Assembly (NCBI RefSeq): GCF_030053155.1
Contig: NZ_CP125640.1
Span: forward strand, 3,051,501 to 3,115,500
Length of the DNA: 64,000 bases
Direction: 5' to 3'
DNA from: Rhizobium sp. BT03
GTDB lineage: Bacteria; Pseudomonadota; Alphaproteobacteria; Rhizobiales; Rhizobiaceae
Part shown: positions 41,687-52,371 of the stretch, in pieces
Position numbering within the stretch: the stretch's first letter is position 1
Layout: each line of letters begins with the position of its first letter
Translations under genes and position numbers: made by a program
Notes under the pieces: model-generated
What the model saw: only the letters and a program-made list of their open reading frames with translations
Database searches by the model: none
What the model was told of the DNA's origin: nothing

Positions 41687-43588
41687 ATGGCAGCTCGCGG
41701 TGACAATTCGAAAGCAAAGCCCGGCGCGCCCGTCGACGTCGAGCCATTGCGCCGGGCAATATCCGGCTGCGTGCGCTCGGTCGCCGGCGACGGCGATGTC
41801 GAGGTAACCTTCGCCAATGAACGGCCGGGGATGACCGGCGAGCGCATCCGGCTGCCGGAGCTTTCCAAGCGGCCGACGGCGCATGAGCTGGCGGTCACCC
41901 GCGGGCTCGGCGATTCCATGGCGCTGCGCCTTGCCTGCCATGACGAGAAGATGCATGCGACGATGGCGCCGCAGGGCTCTGACGCCCGCGCGATCTTCGA
42001 TGTCGTCGAGCAGGCGCGCGTCGAATCGATCGGCGCGCTGCGCATGGAGGGCATGGCGTCGAACCTGCGCTCCATGACCGAGGAGAAATATTCCAAGGCG
42101 AATTTCACCGGCATCGAGCGTCAGGAAGACGCACCGGTCGGCGAAGCCGTCGCGATGATGGTGCGCGAGAAGCTGACCGGCCAGCGCCCGCCTGAAACTG
42201 CCGGCAAGGTGCTCGACCTCTGGCGCGGCTTCATCGAGGACAAGGCGGGGGCCGAGCTCGACAATCTGTCGGGCGCGATCAACGACCAGCAGGCCTTCGC
42301 CAAGGTCGTCCGCAACATGCTGTCGGCCATGGAAATGGCCGAGGAATACGGCGACGACGACAGCGACGCCGACAATGACGACCAGTCGGATCAGGAAGAC
42401 CAGCCGAGCGGCGACGAGCAGGATCAGGACGAGGTCGACGAGGATGCCGGCACCGATGCCGCCCCGGTCGAGGACAGCGAAGTCGCCGACGAGCAGATGG
42501 AGGACGGCGAGACCGAAGGCGCCGAAATCTCCGACGACGACATGATGGAAGAGGGCGAGGACGATTCGGAGACGCCGGGCGAGACCCGCCGTCCGAACAC
42601 GCCTTTCGCTGATTTCAACGAGAAGGTCGATTATCACGTCTTTACCGAAGAGTTCGACGAGATCATCACCGCCGAGGAACTCTGCGATGCGGCCGAGCTG
42701 GAGCGCCTGCGCGCCTTCCTCGACAAGCAGCTGGCGCATCTGCAGGGCGCCGTCGGCCGCCTCGCCAACCGGCTGCAGCGCCGCCTGATGGCGCAGCAGA
42801 ACCGCTCCTGGGATTTCGACCTGGAGGAAGGTTATCTCGATCCGGCCCGGCTGCAGCGTATCATCATCGATCCGATGCAGGCGCTTTCCTTCAAGATGGA
42901 GCGCGATACGCAGTTCCGCGACACGGTCGTCACCCTGCTGATCGACAATTCCGGCTCGATGCGCGGCCGGCCGATCACGGTTGCCGCCACCTGCGCCGAT
43001 ATTCTCGCCCGCACGCTGGAGCGCTGCGGCGTCAAGGTCGAGATCCTCGGCTTCACCACCAAGGCCTGGAAGGGCGGGCAGGCACGGGAAAGCTGGCTTG
43101 CCGGCGGCAAGCCGCAGACGCCGGGCCGCCTCAACGACTTGCGCCACATCATCTACAAATCGGCCGATGCGCCGTGGCGGCGGGCACGCGCCAATCTAGG
43201 GCTGATGATGCGCGAGGGGCTGCTCAAGGAAAATATCGACGGCGAGGCGCTGATCTGGGCGCATAACCGCCTGCTCGCCCGTCGCGAGCAGCGTCGCATC
43301 CTGATGATGATCTCGGACGGGGCGCCGGTCGACGATTCGACGCTGTCGGTCAATCCGGGCAATTATCTCGAGCGGCACCTGCGCGCCGTCATCGAACGGA
43401 TCGAGACCCGCTCGCCTGTCGAATTGCTGGCGATCGGCATCGGTCACGACGTGACGCGCTACTATCGCCGCGCCGTCACGATCGTCGATGCCGACGAGCT
43501 TGCCGGCGCGATGACCGAGCAGCTCGCCTCGCTGTTCGAAGATCAATCCGTCCAGCCGCGCGGCGGCCGGCTCCGCCGTGCCGGCTGA
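41687..43588 (+). CDS. cobT: Cobaltochelatase subunit CobT
   Basis: A 633-aa protein with an N-terminal CobT domain, a highly acidic central segment (about 220-305, rich in Asp and Glu) and a C-terminal VWA domain with the MIDAS motif DNSGSMRG. It forms the ring complex with CobS that drives cobalt insertion by CobN. The long acidic linker is typical. It is the second gene of the cobST operon; the esterase-like gene starts 16 bases after its stop. Confidence 0.96.
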   Translation: MAARGDNSKAKPGAPVDVEPLRRAISGCVRSVAGDGDVEVTFANERPGMTGERIRLPELSKRPTAHELAVTRGLGDSMALRLACHDEKMHATMAPQGSDARAIFDVVEQARVESIGALRMEGMASNLRSMTEEKYSKANFTGIERQEDAPVGEAVAMMVREKLTGQRPPETAGKVLDLWRGFIEDKAGAELDNLSGAINDQQAFAKVVRNMLSAMEMAEEYGDDDSDADNDDQSDQEDQPSGDEQDQDEVDEDAGTDAAPVEDSEVADEQMEDGETEGAEISDDDMMEEGEDDSETPGETRRPNTPFADFNEKVDYHVFTEEFDEIITAEELCDAAELERLRAFLDKQLAHLQGAVGRLANRLQRRLMAQQNRSWDFDLEEGYLDPARLQRIIIDPMQALSFKMERDTQFRDTVVTLLIDNSGSMRGRPITVAATCADILARTLERCGVKVEILGFTTKAWKGGQARESWLAGGKPQTPGRLNDLRHIIYKSADAPWRRARANLGLMMREGLLKENIDGEALIWAHNRLLARREQRRILMMISDGAPVDDSTLSVNPGNYLERHLRAVIERIETRSPVELLAIGIGHDVTRYYRRAVTIVDADELAGAMTEQLASLFEDQSVQPRGGRLRRAG

Positions 43589-43604
43589 CGCCGCTGAAGG
43601 AAAA

Positions 43605-44615
43605 ATGACTGGCAAGCGCGTTCGCCGCGCGGCGTTGATCGCTTTCTGCGTTGCCGCCGGCGCTTGCCCTGCATGGGCGGGCGACGTGCCGGTCATTAGC
43701 CGGCAAATCTCCGATTTCAGGATCGGCTCTTCGCAGACGACATTCGGGTCGCTGGAATTTCTCGGCGGCCTGGAGATGGTCTCCAGCAGGGCGCTGTTCG
43801 GCTCGCTCTCCGCCATCCGCTTCCGGCCGGACCAGAAACATTTCGTCATGGTGCTCGATACCGGCCAGTGGCTGACCGGCAGTGTCGAACGCGACATCAA
43901 GGGCAGGCTTTCCGGCCTTGCCGATGTCGAGATCACCCCGATGAAAAACAGCGCCGGGCGCAGCTTCGAGGGCAAGGGGCATATGGATGCCGAGGGTCTG
44001 GCGCTCGACGGCGACCGGATCCTGGTCTCCTTCGAGCAGGATCACCGCGTCGATGTCTATCCCGATCCAGGTTTTGCCCAATCCGGCGCGATCGGCACTT
44101 TGCCGATCCTCATCCCGCGCAAGATGCTGAGCGACAATCGCGGCATCGAGACCATCACCGTGGCGCCCGCATCGGGCCCGCTCAAGGGCGGCGTGGTCAT
44201 CGTCTCCGAGCGCGGTCTCGACAATGACGGCAACCGGTTGGCGGCGATTCTGAGCGGGCCGCTGAAAGGGCAGTTCGCGGTTGCCCGCGACGGCAGCTTC
44301 GACGTCACCGACGGCGCCTTCCTGCCGAACGGCGACCTGCTGCTCCTGGAGCGCCGCTTCAATATGGCCGAAGGCATCGGCATGCGCCTTCGGCGCGTCA
44401 AAGGCGCCGATATCAAGCCCGGGGCCGTCGTCGACGGCGACTTGCTGCTCGAAGGCAACTTCAATTCTCAGATCGACAATATGGAAGGGCTGGACGCCTT
44501 CCAGGCCGCCGACGGCACGACCCATATCATTCTCGTGTCGGACGACAATCATTCGCTCCTGCAGCGCAATCTGATGCTGGAATTCCGGCTCGCTGAGCGA
44601 CCGGCGTCAAATTGA
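43605..44615 (+). CDS. Secreted esterase-like activity of phytase family protein
   Basis: A 336-aa exported protein. The signal peptide is about 1-25 (RRAALIAFCVAAGACPAWA). The mature part is beta-rich with repeats such as GHMDAEGLALDGDRILVSFE, RGIETITVAPASG and DVTDGAFLPNGDLLLLERR, typical of the phytase-like esterase (PF13449) beta propeller. Substrate unknown. The ATG at 43605 has GAAGGA upstream; a GTG at 43578 inside the cobT end is less likely. Confidence 0.8.
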   Translation: MTGKRVRRAALIAFCVAAGACPAWAGDVPVISRQISDFRIGSSQTTFGSLEFLGGLEMVSSRALFGSLSAIRFRPDQKHFVMVLDTGQWLTGSVERDIKGRLSGLADVEITPMKNSAGRSFEGKGHMDAEGLALDGDRILVSFEQDHRVDVYPDPGFAQSGAIGTLPILIPRKMLSDNRGIETITVAPASGPLKGGVVIVSERGLDNDGNRLAAILSGPLKGQFAVARDGSFDVTDGAFLPNGDLLLLERRFNMAEGIGMRLRRVKGADIKPGAVVDGDLLLEGNFNSQIDNMEGLDAFQAADGTTHIILVSDDNHSLLQRNLMLEFRLAERPASN

Positions 44616-44669
44616 CGTCATATGCCTCGGTTATCCCGCTGCATCGGTTTGCAGCTTTCGGAGACGATC

Positions 44670-45236
44670 ATGGTGCATATTCACGTCATGGGCGCGTCCG
44701 GTTCCGGCACGACATCGCTCGGCCTTGTGCTCGCCGAGAGGCTCGATATCGCCCATCTCGACACCGACGATTTCTTCTGGCTGCCGACCGATCCGCCGTT
44801 CACGACGCCGAGGGATGCCGGTGAGCGCATCCGGCTGCTGCTCGAGGAGACGGGCCGGCCCGGCGGCTGGGTTCTATCAGGATCGGCGCTGAAATGGGGC
44901 ATGCCGCTCGAGCCGCTCTACGATCTGATCGTCTTCCTCAGGATCGAGCCCGAGCTTCGGATGGCGCGCATCCGCGCCCGGGAGACCGCCCGATACGGAG
45001 ACAGGATCGGGCCGGGCGGCGACATGGAAGTGAAAAGCGGGCAATTCCTGGAATGGGCGGCGAGCTACGATACGGCCGGTCCCGAGCGCCGCAGCCTGGC
45101 GGCGCATGAGCAATGGCTGGAAACCCAGACGGCACCGGTGCTGCGGCTTGATTCATCGCTTGAGATCGACGAACTGGCGGCGCAGGTTGTTCTGCATCCT
45201 GCCATCGCCGCCGGCGCGGTCCGGCGGCGTCGGTGA
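44670..45236 (+). CDS. P-loop kinase-like protein (adenylate-kinase-like)
   Basis: A 188-aa protein with Walker A GASGSGTTSLG (8-18), DTDDFFW as a substrate-binding segment, and a lid-like area with Arg residues (RMARIRARETARYGDRI). It resembles small nucleotide or nucleoside kinases, including proteins labelled topology-modulation factors. The phosphoryl acceptor is not clear. The ATG at 44670 has GGAG in front. The gene converges on the transporter gene with a six-base gap. Confidence 0.78.
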   Translation: MVHIHVMGASGSGTTSLGLVLAERLDIAHLDTDDFFWLPTDPPFTTPRDAGERIRLLLEETGRPGGWVLSGSALKWGMPLEPLYDLIVFLRIEPELRMARIRARETARYGDRIGPGGDMEVKSGQFLEWAASYDTAGPERRSLAAHEQWLETQTAPVLRLDSSLEIDELAAQVVLHPAIAAGAVRRRR

Positions 45237-45242
45237 ATTCGC

Positions 45243-45878
45243 TCAGCTGGCGCGGGCCGCCTGCATCGGCCGCAGCACGTTCATCAGTGCGCCATAGGGC
45301 AGCAGCATGACGAGGCCGACGATCATCTTGACGGCGAAATCGCCGATCGCCCAGGAGATCCAGCGCGGCGCCTCGGCGGCGAAGACACCGAGGACGGGGG
45401 CTGCTTCGAGCGCGAAGGGTTCGTTCGGGCCGAGGAAGACGAAAAACGCGGCGAAGGACAGCGAGAAGAACATCACCGTGTCGAGCGCCGAGCCGATCAG
45501 CGAGCCGACGAGCGGCGCGCGCCACCAGGCCTGGCGGCGAAGGCGGTTGAAGACGGCGATATCGAGCAGCTGGCCGGCGAGATAGGCCGAGCCGGAGGCG
45601 ATGGCGATGCGCGGCACCGAGGTGAAGAAGGACAGCGTCACGCCGACGACGAAGCCGGCAAGGACGACCTTGCGGGCTGCCTGCGGGCCGAACTGGCGGT
45701 TGGTCAGGTCGGTGATCAGGAAGGCGACCGGATAGGAGAAGGCGCCCCAAGTCAGGATGTCGGCAAGGTTGATGCCGGCGACTTCGGCGTTCAGCGGAAA
45801 CTGCACGAGGAAGTTGGAGGCGACGACGACGAGCGTCATCAGCGCGACATAGGCAATGGTATAGCGGGTCTTCAGCAT
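45243..45878 (-). CDS. Queuosine precursor transporter (YhhQ/VUT family)
   Basis: A 211-aa membrane protein with about six segments. Motifs such as LADILTWGAFSYPVAFLITD and NRQFGPQAARKVVLAG match the queuosine-precursor (preQ0/preQ1) ECF-like transporter family. AGGA lies before ATG 45878. It lies downstream of rpmB and its terminator, so it may have its own promoter or depend on read-through. Confidence 0.85.
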   Translation of the reverse strand: MLKTRYTIAYVALMTLVVVASNFLVQFPLNAEVAGINLADILTWGAFSYPVAFLITDLTNRQFGPQAARKVVLAGFVVGVTLSFFTSVPRIAIASGSAYLAGQLLDIAVFNRLRRQAWWRAPLVGSLIGSALDTVMFFSLSFAAFFVFLGPNEPFALEAAPVLGVFAAEAPRWISWAIGDFAVKMIVGLVMLLPYGALMNVLRPMQAARAS

Positions 45879-45917
45879 TTTTTTATCCTGGGTGATGCCA
45901 CCAGTTGGAGTGGTCAG

Positions 45918-45960
45918 GCAAAACAAAAGGCTTGACCGGAGGTCATCCGTGCAAGCCTTT
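45918..45960 (-). terminator. Rho-independent terminator of rpmB
   Basis: Reverse strand, 28 bases after the rpmB stop. A 9-bp stem (45926-45934 with 45952-45960) holds an inner CGGA/TCCG pairing and is followed by TTGTTTTG. It separates rpmB from the transporter gene. Confidence 0.75.
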
Positions 45961-45988
45961 CGAAGCCGTATGAAAGAAGAGCAGAAGC

Positions 45989-46288
45989 TTAGGCAGCAAC
46001 AGCCGCTTCGGCAGTCTTCTTGACGATCTGGCGGCGCAGCAGGCGTGCGCGCATCGACAGTTCGGTTTCGCTGGCCTTGAGCAGGAAGGCATCGAGGCCG
46101 CCGCGATGCTCGACCGAGCGAAGGGCAGCAGCCGAAACGCGAAGACGATAACGCTGGTTGAGAGCGTCGGAAATCAGCGTCACCTGGCACAGGTTCGGCA
46201 GGAACCGGCGCTTGGTCTTGTTGTTGGCATGGCTGACATTGTTACCAGTCAGGACGGCCTTGCCGGTCAATTCGCACACGCGGGACAT
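45989..46288 (-). CDS. rpmB: 50S ribosomal protein L28
   Basis: A 99-aa basic protein that matches L28: [20 protein letters not shown], then [36 protein letters not shown]. It binds 23S rRNA in the large subunit. AGGTG lies before the ATG. The long open frame upstream (to 46444) is not coding. A terminator follows. Confidence 0.96.
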   Translation of the reverse strand: MSRVCELTGKAVLTGNNVSHANNKTKRRFLPNLCQVTLISDALNQRYRLRVSAAALRSVEHRGGLDAFLLKASETELSMRARLLRRQIVKKTAEAAVAA

Positions 46289-46530
46289 GGAACACCTATT
46301 CTTGTTTTTCTCGGGCCATCGAATTGCCATTCCCGGCAAAACCGGGCGCGCAATCCAACGGGCATGATTGGAAAGTTGCGGTTCTATAGTCAGGCAGGCC
46401 GCCCGCGTCAAGCCAAACCTTGGGCTTTCCCGCAATTCTGTCAAAAAGCTGCTGTTTTCTTCCCTTCACGGCAGGAGTATAGAGCGCTCCGGCAAAGGCT
46501 GCCGGCGCGCCGCAGGACAAGGCTTCACTC

Positions 46531-47307
46531 ATGGCTCATTCGGGCAGACGGATTTTCATTTCGGCCATCGCAGCGCTGCTTGCCATACCGGCATCGGCGG
46601 CCGAAATCCAGCATCGGACGGAATATAGGGTGACGCTTGCCGGCCTGCCGATCGCACGCGCCGCCTTCCTGACCAAGATCGAGGACGATCACAGCTATAA
46701 GATCGCCGGCAGCATCAATTCGGCCGGTCTTGCCGATCTGGTCACGACGATTTCGGCCAAAACCAGCGTCACCGGCGTCGTGCGCAACGACAGGCTGCAG
46801 GCGCAGAATTATTCGCTCTACTACAAGAGCGGCAAGAAGGCCCGCGTCTACGAGGTCAGCTACCGCAACGGCGACATCGTCTCGGCGACGACGACACCGC
46901 CGCCGAAACGCCCGAAGAACTGGATCGACGTGACGCCGCGCGACATGCGCTCGGTGCTCGATCCGATCTCCGGCCTGGTCTTCACCGGCGACACCAAGGT
47001 CTGCTCGCAGACGCTGCCGATCTTCGACGGCGAGACGCGCATGGATCTGGTGCTGTCGCCGAAGGGCGACGAGGATTTTTCGACCAACGGCTTCAAGGGC
47101 AAGGCCACCGTCTGCGGCGTGCGCTTCGTGCCGCGCTCGGGCTATAAGAAGGGCCGCAAGGATATCGACTATCTGAGCAAGAGCGACCGGATGGAAATCT
47201 GGTTTGCCAAGTCGGACGCGGCAAATGTATACGCTCCCGTCTATGTGCGCATTCCCACAGAATATGGAATGGTGACGATCACTGCCGTCAAATACGGCAG
47301 CAGCTGA
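46531..47307 (+). CDS. DUF3108 periplasmic protein
   Basis: A 258-aa exported protein with a signal peptide (ISAIAALLAIPASAAE, about 9-24). The mature part has the typical start of DUF3108 (HRTEYRVTLAGLPIARAAF) and a beta-rich body with two cysteines (in KVCSQTLP and ATVCGVRF) that may form a disulphide. Family members occur in cell-envelope contexts; activity is unknown. It is divergent from rpmB across about 240 bases. Confidence 0.85.
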   Translation: MAHSGRRIFISAIAALLAIPASAAEIQHRTEYRVTLAGLPIARAAFLTKIEDDHSYKIAGSINSAGLADLVTTISAKTSVTGVVRNDRLQAQNYSLYYKSGKKARVYEVSYRNGDIVSATTTPPPKRPKNWIDVTPRDMRSVLDPISGLVFTGDTKVCSQTLPIFDGETRMDLVLSPKGDEDFSTNGFKGKATVCGVRFVPRSGYKKGRKDIDYLSKSDRMEIWFAKSDAANVYAPVYVRIPTEYGMVTITAVKYGSS

Positions 47308-47338
47308 CGGAGTTCATGCCTCCGTCAAAGGGGGACGG

Positions 47339-48226
47339 GTGAGGCTTCGCGCGACGTTGATCGGTTTTACCGCCATTTTGATGTGGTCGTTCCTGGCGCT
47401 GTTCACGGCCGCCTCCGGCCAGATGCCGCCGTTCCAGCTTTCGGCCGTCTGCTTTGCGATCGGCAGCCTTCCCGGCCTCGCGGTGCTTGCCCTCAACCCC
47501 GCACGGCTGGCGCTGCTGAAGCAGCCGGCCAAGGTCTGGATCACCGGCATCTCAGGCCTGTTCGGCTATCATTTCCTCTATTTCACCGCGCTCCGGAACG
47601 CCCCGGCGGTGGAGGCTGGGCTGATCGCCTATCTCTGGCCGCTCTTGATCGTCGTCGGCTCGGCGCTGCTGCCGGGCGAGCGGCTGCGCTGGTATCATGT
47701 TACCGGCGCCCTTGCCGGGCTTTGCGGCACCTTCCTGATCGTCGGCCGCAACGGCATCGATTTCAACGGCGCCTATTCCGTCGGCTACGGCGCCGCTTTC
47801 CTCTGCGCCTTCACCTGGTCCGGTTACTCGCTGCTGACCCGGCGTTTCGACGCCGTCTCCACCGATGTCGTCACCGGCTTCTGCCTGGCAACCTCGATCC
47901 TGTCGCTCTTCTGCCATCTCGGCCTGGAGACGACCGTCTGGCCGGCCACGGCTTTCGAATGGCTCGCCGTCGCCGGGCTCGGCCTCCTGCCGGTCGGCGC
48001 CGCCTTCTATGCCTGGGATTACGGCGTCAAGAACGGCGATATCCAGATCCTCGGTGCGGCGAGTTATGCCGCACCGCTGCTGTCGACGCTGATCCTGACG
48101 CTGTTCGGCTTTGCCGAGCCGAGCTGGCGCATCGCGCTCGCCTGCCTGCTCGTCACCGGCGGGGCGGTGCTGGCCGCCCGGGACATGTTCCGCCGCAAGA
48201 TCCAGCCAGCCGTTGCGGCAGAATGA
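47339..48226 (+). CDS. EamA/DMT family transporter
   Basis: A 295-aa membrane protein with ten expected segments and two EamA repeats. Typical stretches are GLIAYLWPLLIVVGSALL and YAWDYGVKNGDIQILGAASY (late second repeat). Exporters of amino acids or nucleotide-sugar derivatives belong here; substrate unknown. It starts at GTG 47339 with an AAGGGGG ribosome-binding site. It converges on the DUF985 gene two bases away. Confidence 0.88.
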   Translation: MRLRATLIGFTAILMWSFLALFTAASGQMPPFQLSAVCFAIGSLPGLAVLALNPARLALLKQPAKVWITGISGLFGYHFLYFTALRNAPAVEAGLIAYLWPLLIVVGSALLPGERLRWYHVTGALAGLCGTFLIVGRNGIDFNGAYSVGYGAAFLCAFTWSGYSLLTRRFDAVSTDVVTGFCLATSILSLFCHLGLETTVWPATAFEWLAVAGLGLLPVGAAFYAWDYGVKNGDIQILGAASYAAPLLSTLILTLFGFAEPSWRIALACLLVTGGAVLAARDMFRRKIQPAVAAE

Positions 48227-48228
48227 TC

Positions 48229-48651
48229 TCAGCCGCCGGGCTTCCAGCCTGGCGGCGCCATCTCGAAGCTCGAAAATTCGAAACCGGGCGAAACCGTGCA
48301 TCCCACAAGGGTGAAATCGCCGAGGCTTTCGGCCGATTGCCACCAATTGGCGGGAACGATCGCCTGCGGCCGCTCGCCGGCCGCAAGATCGGTTCCGAGC
48401 GTCAGGCTCTCGCTTGCCGTGCCGTCTTCAGAGCGGTGCAGCGAAAGCGGCGCGCCGGCGTAATAATGCCAGACCTCCACCGCGTCATGGACGCGATGCC
48501 AGTGCGAGCGCTGCCCCCTGGTCAGGAGGTAATAGATCGCCGTCGAATGGCCGCGTTCTCCGCCTGCCGTGTCGCGGAAGGTCTGCACATACCAGCCGCC
48601 TTCCGGATGCGGCTGCATGGCGAGTGCGCGGATGATGTCCTCGGCAGACAT
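48229..48651 (-). CDS. DUF985 cupin protein
   Basis: A 140-aa cupin. HPEGGWYVQTFRD and STAIYYLLTRGQRSHWHRV contain the metal-binding-type His pattern of DUF985, followed by DAVEVWHYYAGAPL and VGCTVSPGFEFSSFEMA. The fold is a single beta barrel; function is uncertain, maybe a sugar or small-molecule isomerase. The start ATG overlaps the gloB stop by one base, so the two genes are coupled. Confidence 0.88.
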   Translation of the reverse strand: MSAEDIIRALAMQPHPEGGWYVQTFRDTAGGERGHSTAIYYLLTRGQRSHWHRVHDAVEVWHYYAGAPLSLHRSEDGTASESLTLGTDLAAGERPQAIVPANWWQSAESLGDFTLVGCTVSPGFEFSSFEMAPPGWKPGG

Positions 48652-49421
48652 CAGAAATTGTCCTTGCGCTTGCGGATCTCGGCAAAGACTTCCTCATTGG
48701 TCTTGCCTTCCATCAGCAGATTGCGGCGGATCGCCGGATCGGCGGCGCGCAGGAACGGGTTGGTTTCCTTTTCCAGCCCCAGCGTCGTCGGGATGGTGAA
48801 TTTGCCGTCGGCGCGCAAGGCCTCGATCTCGGCGGCACGGCCCTTCAGCCGCTCGTTGCCGGGATCGACCGTCAGTGCGAAACGGGCGTTGGAGAGCGTA
48901 TATTCATGACCGAAATAGACGGCGGTCTCATCCGGCAGCACGGCAAGCTTCTGCAGCGAATGCCACATATCGGCGGCGGGGCGTTCGAACAGCCGGCCGC
49001 AGCCGAGCGCAAACAGCGTGTCGGCGGCAAAGAGCAGCTTGTCGTCGACGAAGTGATAGCAGATGTGGCCGGCGGTGTGGCCAGGTGTCTCGATGACGTT
49101 GATCGTGTGATCCCCGAAAAGGAAGCTGTCGCCATCGGCCATCGTCCGATCGAGGCCGGGAATGGCAATGGCCTCGTTGATCGGGCCGATGATCTCGCAG
49201 CCGAACTGCTCCTTCAGCGCCAGATTGGCGGCGACATGGTCGGTGTGGTGGTGGGTGGTGAAGATATGGGTGATCTTCCAGCCGCGGCGTGTCGCCGCTT
49301 CCAGGATCGGCGCCTCCTCCGGCGCGTCGATCGCTGCGGTAAATCCTGTTTCCGGGTCGTGGACGAGAACGCCGAAATTGTCGGTGCGGCAGAGAAAAAC
49401 GTCCAATTCCAAAGATTTCAT
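48651..49421 (-). CDS. gloB: Hydroxyacylglutathione hydrolase (glyoxalase II)
   Basis: A 256-aa metallo-beta-lactamase-fold enzyme with THHHTDH (56-62) and the glyoxalase II C-terminal motifs ([24 protein letters not shown]). It hydrolyses S-lactoylglutathione to lactate and glutathione. ATG 49421 is used because AGGG is about 11 bases upstream; the frame is open to 49511. It is divergent from the methyltransferase gene by about 90 bases, a pair I know from rhizobia. Confidence 0.94.
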   Translation of the reverse strand: MKSLELDVFLCRTDNFGVLVHDPETGFTAAIDAPEEAPILEAATRRGWKITHIFTTHHHTDHVAANLALKEQFGCEIIGPINEAIAIPGLDRTMADGDSFLFGDHTINVIETPGHTAGHICYHFVDDKLLFAADTLFALGCGRLFERPAADMWHSLQKLAVLPDETAVYFGHEYTLSNARFALTVDPGNERLKGRAAEIEALRADGKFTIPTTLGLEKETNPFLRAADPAIRRNLLMEGKTNEEVFAEIRKRKDNF

Positions 49422-49510
49422 CGTGCAATAGTCCCTTGTCATGCGAGTCTCGCGGAAATGTAGAGGGTCCGGCCTTGAAGTCCAACCGCCCGCTGATAAC
49501 ATTTGTCGCA

Positions 49511-50251
49511 ATGCACGCCGATATCGTCGACCTACGCCAGTTCTATCATTCCGAGCTCGGGCGTCTTGCCGAGCAGTCGATCGCCATGGCGCTTTCGTCG
49601 CTCTGGGTGCGGCTGCCGCAGGAGCGGCTGGTCGGCCTCGGTTATGCCGTGCCTTTCCTCGACCGCTTCCAGGCCGACACCGAGCGGACCTTCGCCTTCA
49701 TGCCGGCCGGGCAGGGGGCGGTGAACTGGCCGATGGGCTCGCTCTCGTCGACGACACTGGTCTTCGACGAGGAATTGCCGCTGCCGGATTCCTCGATCGA
49801 CCGGGTGCTGATGGTGCATTCGCTGGAATTCGCCGAAAGCCCGCGCGAGACGCTGAAGGAGCTCTGGCGGGTGCTGGCGCCAGGCGGACGGCTTGTCATC
49901 GTCGTGCCGAACCGGCGCGGCGTCTGGGCGCGGATGGAGCATACGCCCTTCGGCTCGGGCCGGCCCTATTCCCGCGGGCAGCTGACGGCTCTGCTGCGCG
50001 AGACGAATTTCACGCCCGGCGCGACCGCCGAAGCGCTGTTCTTCCCGCCCTCGAAGCTCAGAACCATCCTGCGGCTCCGCCGCGCCTTCGAGCGGATCGG
50101 CCGGACGCTGTGGCCGGCTTTTTCAGGCGTCATCATCGTCGAGGCGCAGAAGCGGCTCTACCAGGGGCTGCCGGTCGCCGCACGCGCCTCCCGCCGCGTC
50201 TTCGTGCCGGTTCTGGCACCCCATGGCGTGCCGACAACGCGCAACCGCTGA
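49511..50251 (+). CDS. SAM-dependent methyltransferase (class I)
   Basis: A 246-aa protein with a class I methyltransferase core: the acidic strand-loop [19 protein letters not shown], the helix [23 protein letters not shown] and the downstream [15 protein letters not shown] segment. The glycine-rich loop of motif I is weak, near residues 55-75. The substrate is unknown. The ATG at 49511 fits the family start; the longer frame at 49436 overlaps the gloB leader. Confidence 0.82.
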   Translation: MHADIVDLRQFYHSELGRLAEQSIAMALSSLWVRLPQERLVGLGYAVPFLDRFQADTERTFAFMPAGQGAVNWPMGSLSSTTLVFDEELPLPDSSIDRVLMVHSLEFAESPRETLKELWRVLAPGGRLVIVVPNRRGVWARMEHTPFGSGRPYSRGQLTALLRETNFTPGATAEALFFPPSKLRTILRLRRAFERIGRTLWPAFSGVIIVEAQKRLYQGLPVAARASRRVFVPVLAPHGVPTTRNR

Positions 50252-50329
50252 CGCCGTCCCGGCTCTCGACAAGAACGGCATTCCGCTTTAATGCCACGTG
50301 GTCATTTCCGGCAATTCCAAGGTCGACCC

Positions 50330-51439
50330 ATGAGCGTTGAGATGAGCAAGCCCGTTCCGCGTCCCGGTATTCTCGATATCGCATCCTATGTGCCGGGCAA
50401 GGAACATGCGCCGGGGGTTGCCCGCGTCTACAAGCTTTCGTCCAACGAAACGCCGCTCGGCGCCAGTCCGAAGGCGGTCGAAGCCTTCAAGACGGCTGCC
50501 GACAGTCTGGGGCGTTATCCTGACGGGCAGGCGGTGGAATTGCGCGAAGCGATCGCCGCCGTACACGGCCTCAACCCGGCCAACATCCTCTGCGGCAACG
50601 GTTCCGACGAGCTGCTCGGCCTGCTTTGCCATGTCTATCTCGGCGCCGGCGACGAGGGCATCATCACCGAGCACGGTTTCCTGGTCTACAAGATTCAGAT
50701 CCAGGGCGCCGGCGCCACGCCCGTCGTCGTGAAGGAAAAGGATCACACCGTCGATGTCGATGCGATCCTTGCCGCGGTGACGGAGAAAACGAAGATCGTC
50801 TTCATCGCCAATCCCGGCAATCCGACAGGCACCTATGTCCCGGTCAGCGAAATCCGCCGCCTGCAGGCCGGGCTGCCGAAACATGTCGTCCTGGTGCTCG
50901 ATGCGGCTTACGCCGAATATGTCCGCCGCAACGATTATGAAGCCGGCATCGAGGTCGTGTCCTCAAACGCCAATGTGGTGATGACCCGCACCTTCTCGAA
51001 GGCCTATGGACTGGCGGCGCTGCGCGTCGGCTGGATGTATGCGCCGGCCGAGATCGTCGACGCGGTGAACCGCGTGCGCGGGCCGTTCAATCTGAACGCG
51101 CCGGCAATCGCCGCCGGCGCGGCGGCCATCCGCGACCAGGCCTTCGTTCAGCAGGCCATCTCCTTCAACCAGATGTGGGTGGAGACGCTCACCCAGGCAC
51201 TCGAAGCGATCGGCCTGAAGGTGACGCCATCCGTCGCCAATTTCGTTCTCATCCATTTCCCCGATATCGACGGCAAGCGCGCCGCCGATGCCGACGAGCT
51301 GCTGACGAGCCGCGGCTATATCCTGCGCGCGGTGCGCAGCTACGGCTTTTCCAATGCGCTGCGGATGAGCATCGGCCCCGAAGAGGCCAATCGCGGCGTC
51401 ATTGCCGCACTCAGCGAATTCATGGGACACAAAGCATGA
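50330..51439 (+). CDS. hisC: Histidinol-phosphate / aromatic aminotransferase
   Basis: A 369-aa PLP enzyme of fold I. Conserved elements: [30 protein letters not shown], Asp191/Tyr194 (DAAYAEY) and the PLP lysine Lys224 in [14 protein letters not shown]. It catalyses histidinol-phosphate transamination, and related enzymes also use aromatic amino acids. Because it overlaps the prephenate dehydrogenase gene (ATGA), a role in tyrosine/phenylalanine synthesis is likely as well or instead. AAGG lies before ATG 50330. Confidence 0.92.
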   Translation: MSVEMSKPVPRPGILDIASYVPGKEHAPGVARVYKLSSNETPLGASPKAVEAFKTAADSLGRYPDGQAVELREAIAAVHGLNPANILCGNGSDELLGLLCHVYLGAGDEGIITEHGFLVYKIQIQGAGATPVVVKEKDHTVDVDAILAAVTEKTKIVFIANPGNPTGTYVPVSEIRRLQAGLPKHVVLVLDAAYAEYVRRNDYEAGIEVVSSNANVVMTRTFSKAYGLAALRVGWMYAPAEIVDAVNRVRGPFNLNAPAIAAGAAAIRDQAFVQQAISFNQMWVETLTQALEAIGLKVTPSVANFVLIHFPDIDGKRAADADELLTSRGYILRAVRSYGFSNALRMSIGPEEANRGVIAALSEFMGHKA

Positions 51440-52362
51440 ACGTGCAGTTCGATCGTATCGCGCTGATCGGCATCGGTCTGATCGGCTCTTCGCTTGCCCA
51501 CGATATCCGGCGGCTCGGCCTAGCAAGAGAGATCGTCGTCGCCACACGCAGCGCCGATACACTGAAGCGGGCCGAAGAACTCGGCCTCGGCGACCGCTAC
51601 ACGACCTCTTCGGCCGATGCCGTCAAGGGTGCCGATCTGGTAATCGTCTCGGTGCCTGTCGGCGCTTCGGAAAGTGTGGCGAAGGAGATCGCGTCCAGCC
51701 TGAAGCCCGGTGCAATCGTCACCGATGTCGGCTCCACCAAGGCCTCCGTCATCGCGCAGATGCAGCCGCATATCCCGGCCGGCGTGCATTTCATTCCCGG
51801 CCATCCGCTGGCCGGCACAGAGAAATCCGGCCCGGATGCCGGCTTTCCCGGTCTCTTCGAAAGCCGCTGGTGCATCTTCACGCCGGTCGCCGGCACCGAC
51901 GAGACGGCGCTGAAACGGCTGCGCAGCTTCTGGCAAGCGCTCGGCTCGAAGGTCGACGAGATGGATGCGGAGCATCACGACAAGGTGCTGGCGATCGTCT
52001 CGCACCTGCCGCATATCATCGCCTACAATATCGTCGGCACCGCCGACGATCTGGAGACGGTGACCGAGTCCGAGGTTATCAAATATTCGGCCTCCGGCTT
52101 TCGCGACTTCACCCGTCTTGCCGCCTCCGACCCGACCATGTGGCGCGACGTCTGCCTGCACAATCGCGATGCGATCCTCGAAATGCTGGCGCGGTTCTCG
52201 GAGGATCTCGCCTATCTGCAGCGGGCGATCCGCTGGGGCGAGGGCGATAAGATCTTCGAACTCTTCACCCGCACGCGCGCCATCCGCCGCTCGATCGTCC
52301 AGGCCGGCCAGGATGTTGACGCGCCGGACTTCGGCCGCCCCCACCCGCTGGACAAGAAGTAG
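51436..52362 (+). CDS. tyrC: Prephenate/arogenate dehydrogenase
   Basis: A 308-aa NAD(P)-dependent enzyme with the Rossmann motif [11 protein letters not shown] (10-20), [11 protein letters not shown] and [16 protein letters not shown] with the His-containing active-site motif, and [13 protein letters not shown] in the C-terminal helical domain. It makes the tyrosine precursor from prephenate or arogenate. It is translationally coupled to the upstream aminotransferase, giving a two-step aromatic unit. Confidence 0.93.
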   Translation: MNVQFDRIALIGIGLIGSSLAHDIRRLGLAREIVVATRSADTLKRAEELGLGDRYTTSSADAVKGADLVIVSVPVGASESVAKEIASSLKPGAIVTDVGSTKASVIAQMQPHIPAGVHFIPGHPLAGTEKSGPDAGFPGLFESRWCIFTPVAGTDETALKRLRSFWQALGSKVDEMDAEHHDKVLAIVSHLPHIIAYNIVGTADDLETVTESEVIKYSASGFRDFTRLAASDPTMWRDVCLHNRDAILEMLARFSEDLAYLQRAIRWGEGDKIFELFTRTRAIRRSIVQAGQDVDAPDFGRPHPLDKK

Positions 52363-52371
52363 CCGCATCCG

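Noticed and set aside
40607..43147. 846-aa reverse ORF opposite cobS-cobT
   Set aside because: Long antisense frame over two well-supported genes; composition is that of a shadow.
45879..45988. preQ1 riboswitch before the queuosine-precursor transporter
   Set aside because: The only clear structure is the rpmB terminator hairpin; no preQ1 aptamer pattern is visible.
47383..48909. 508-aa forward ORF over the EamA, DUF985 and gloB genes
   Set aside because: Runs across three good genes in another frame; Arg-rich, no domain.
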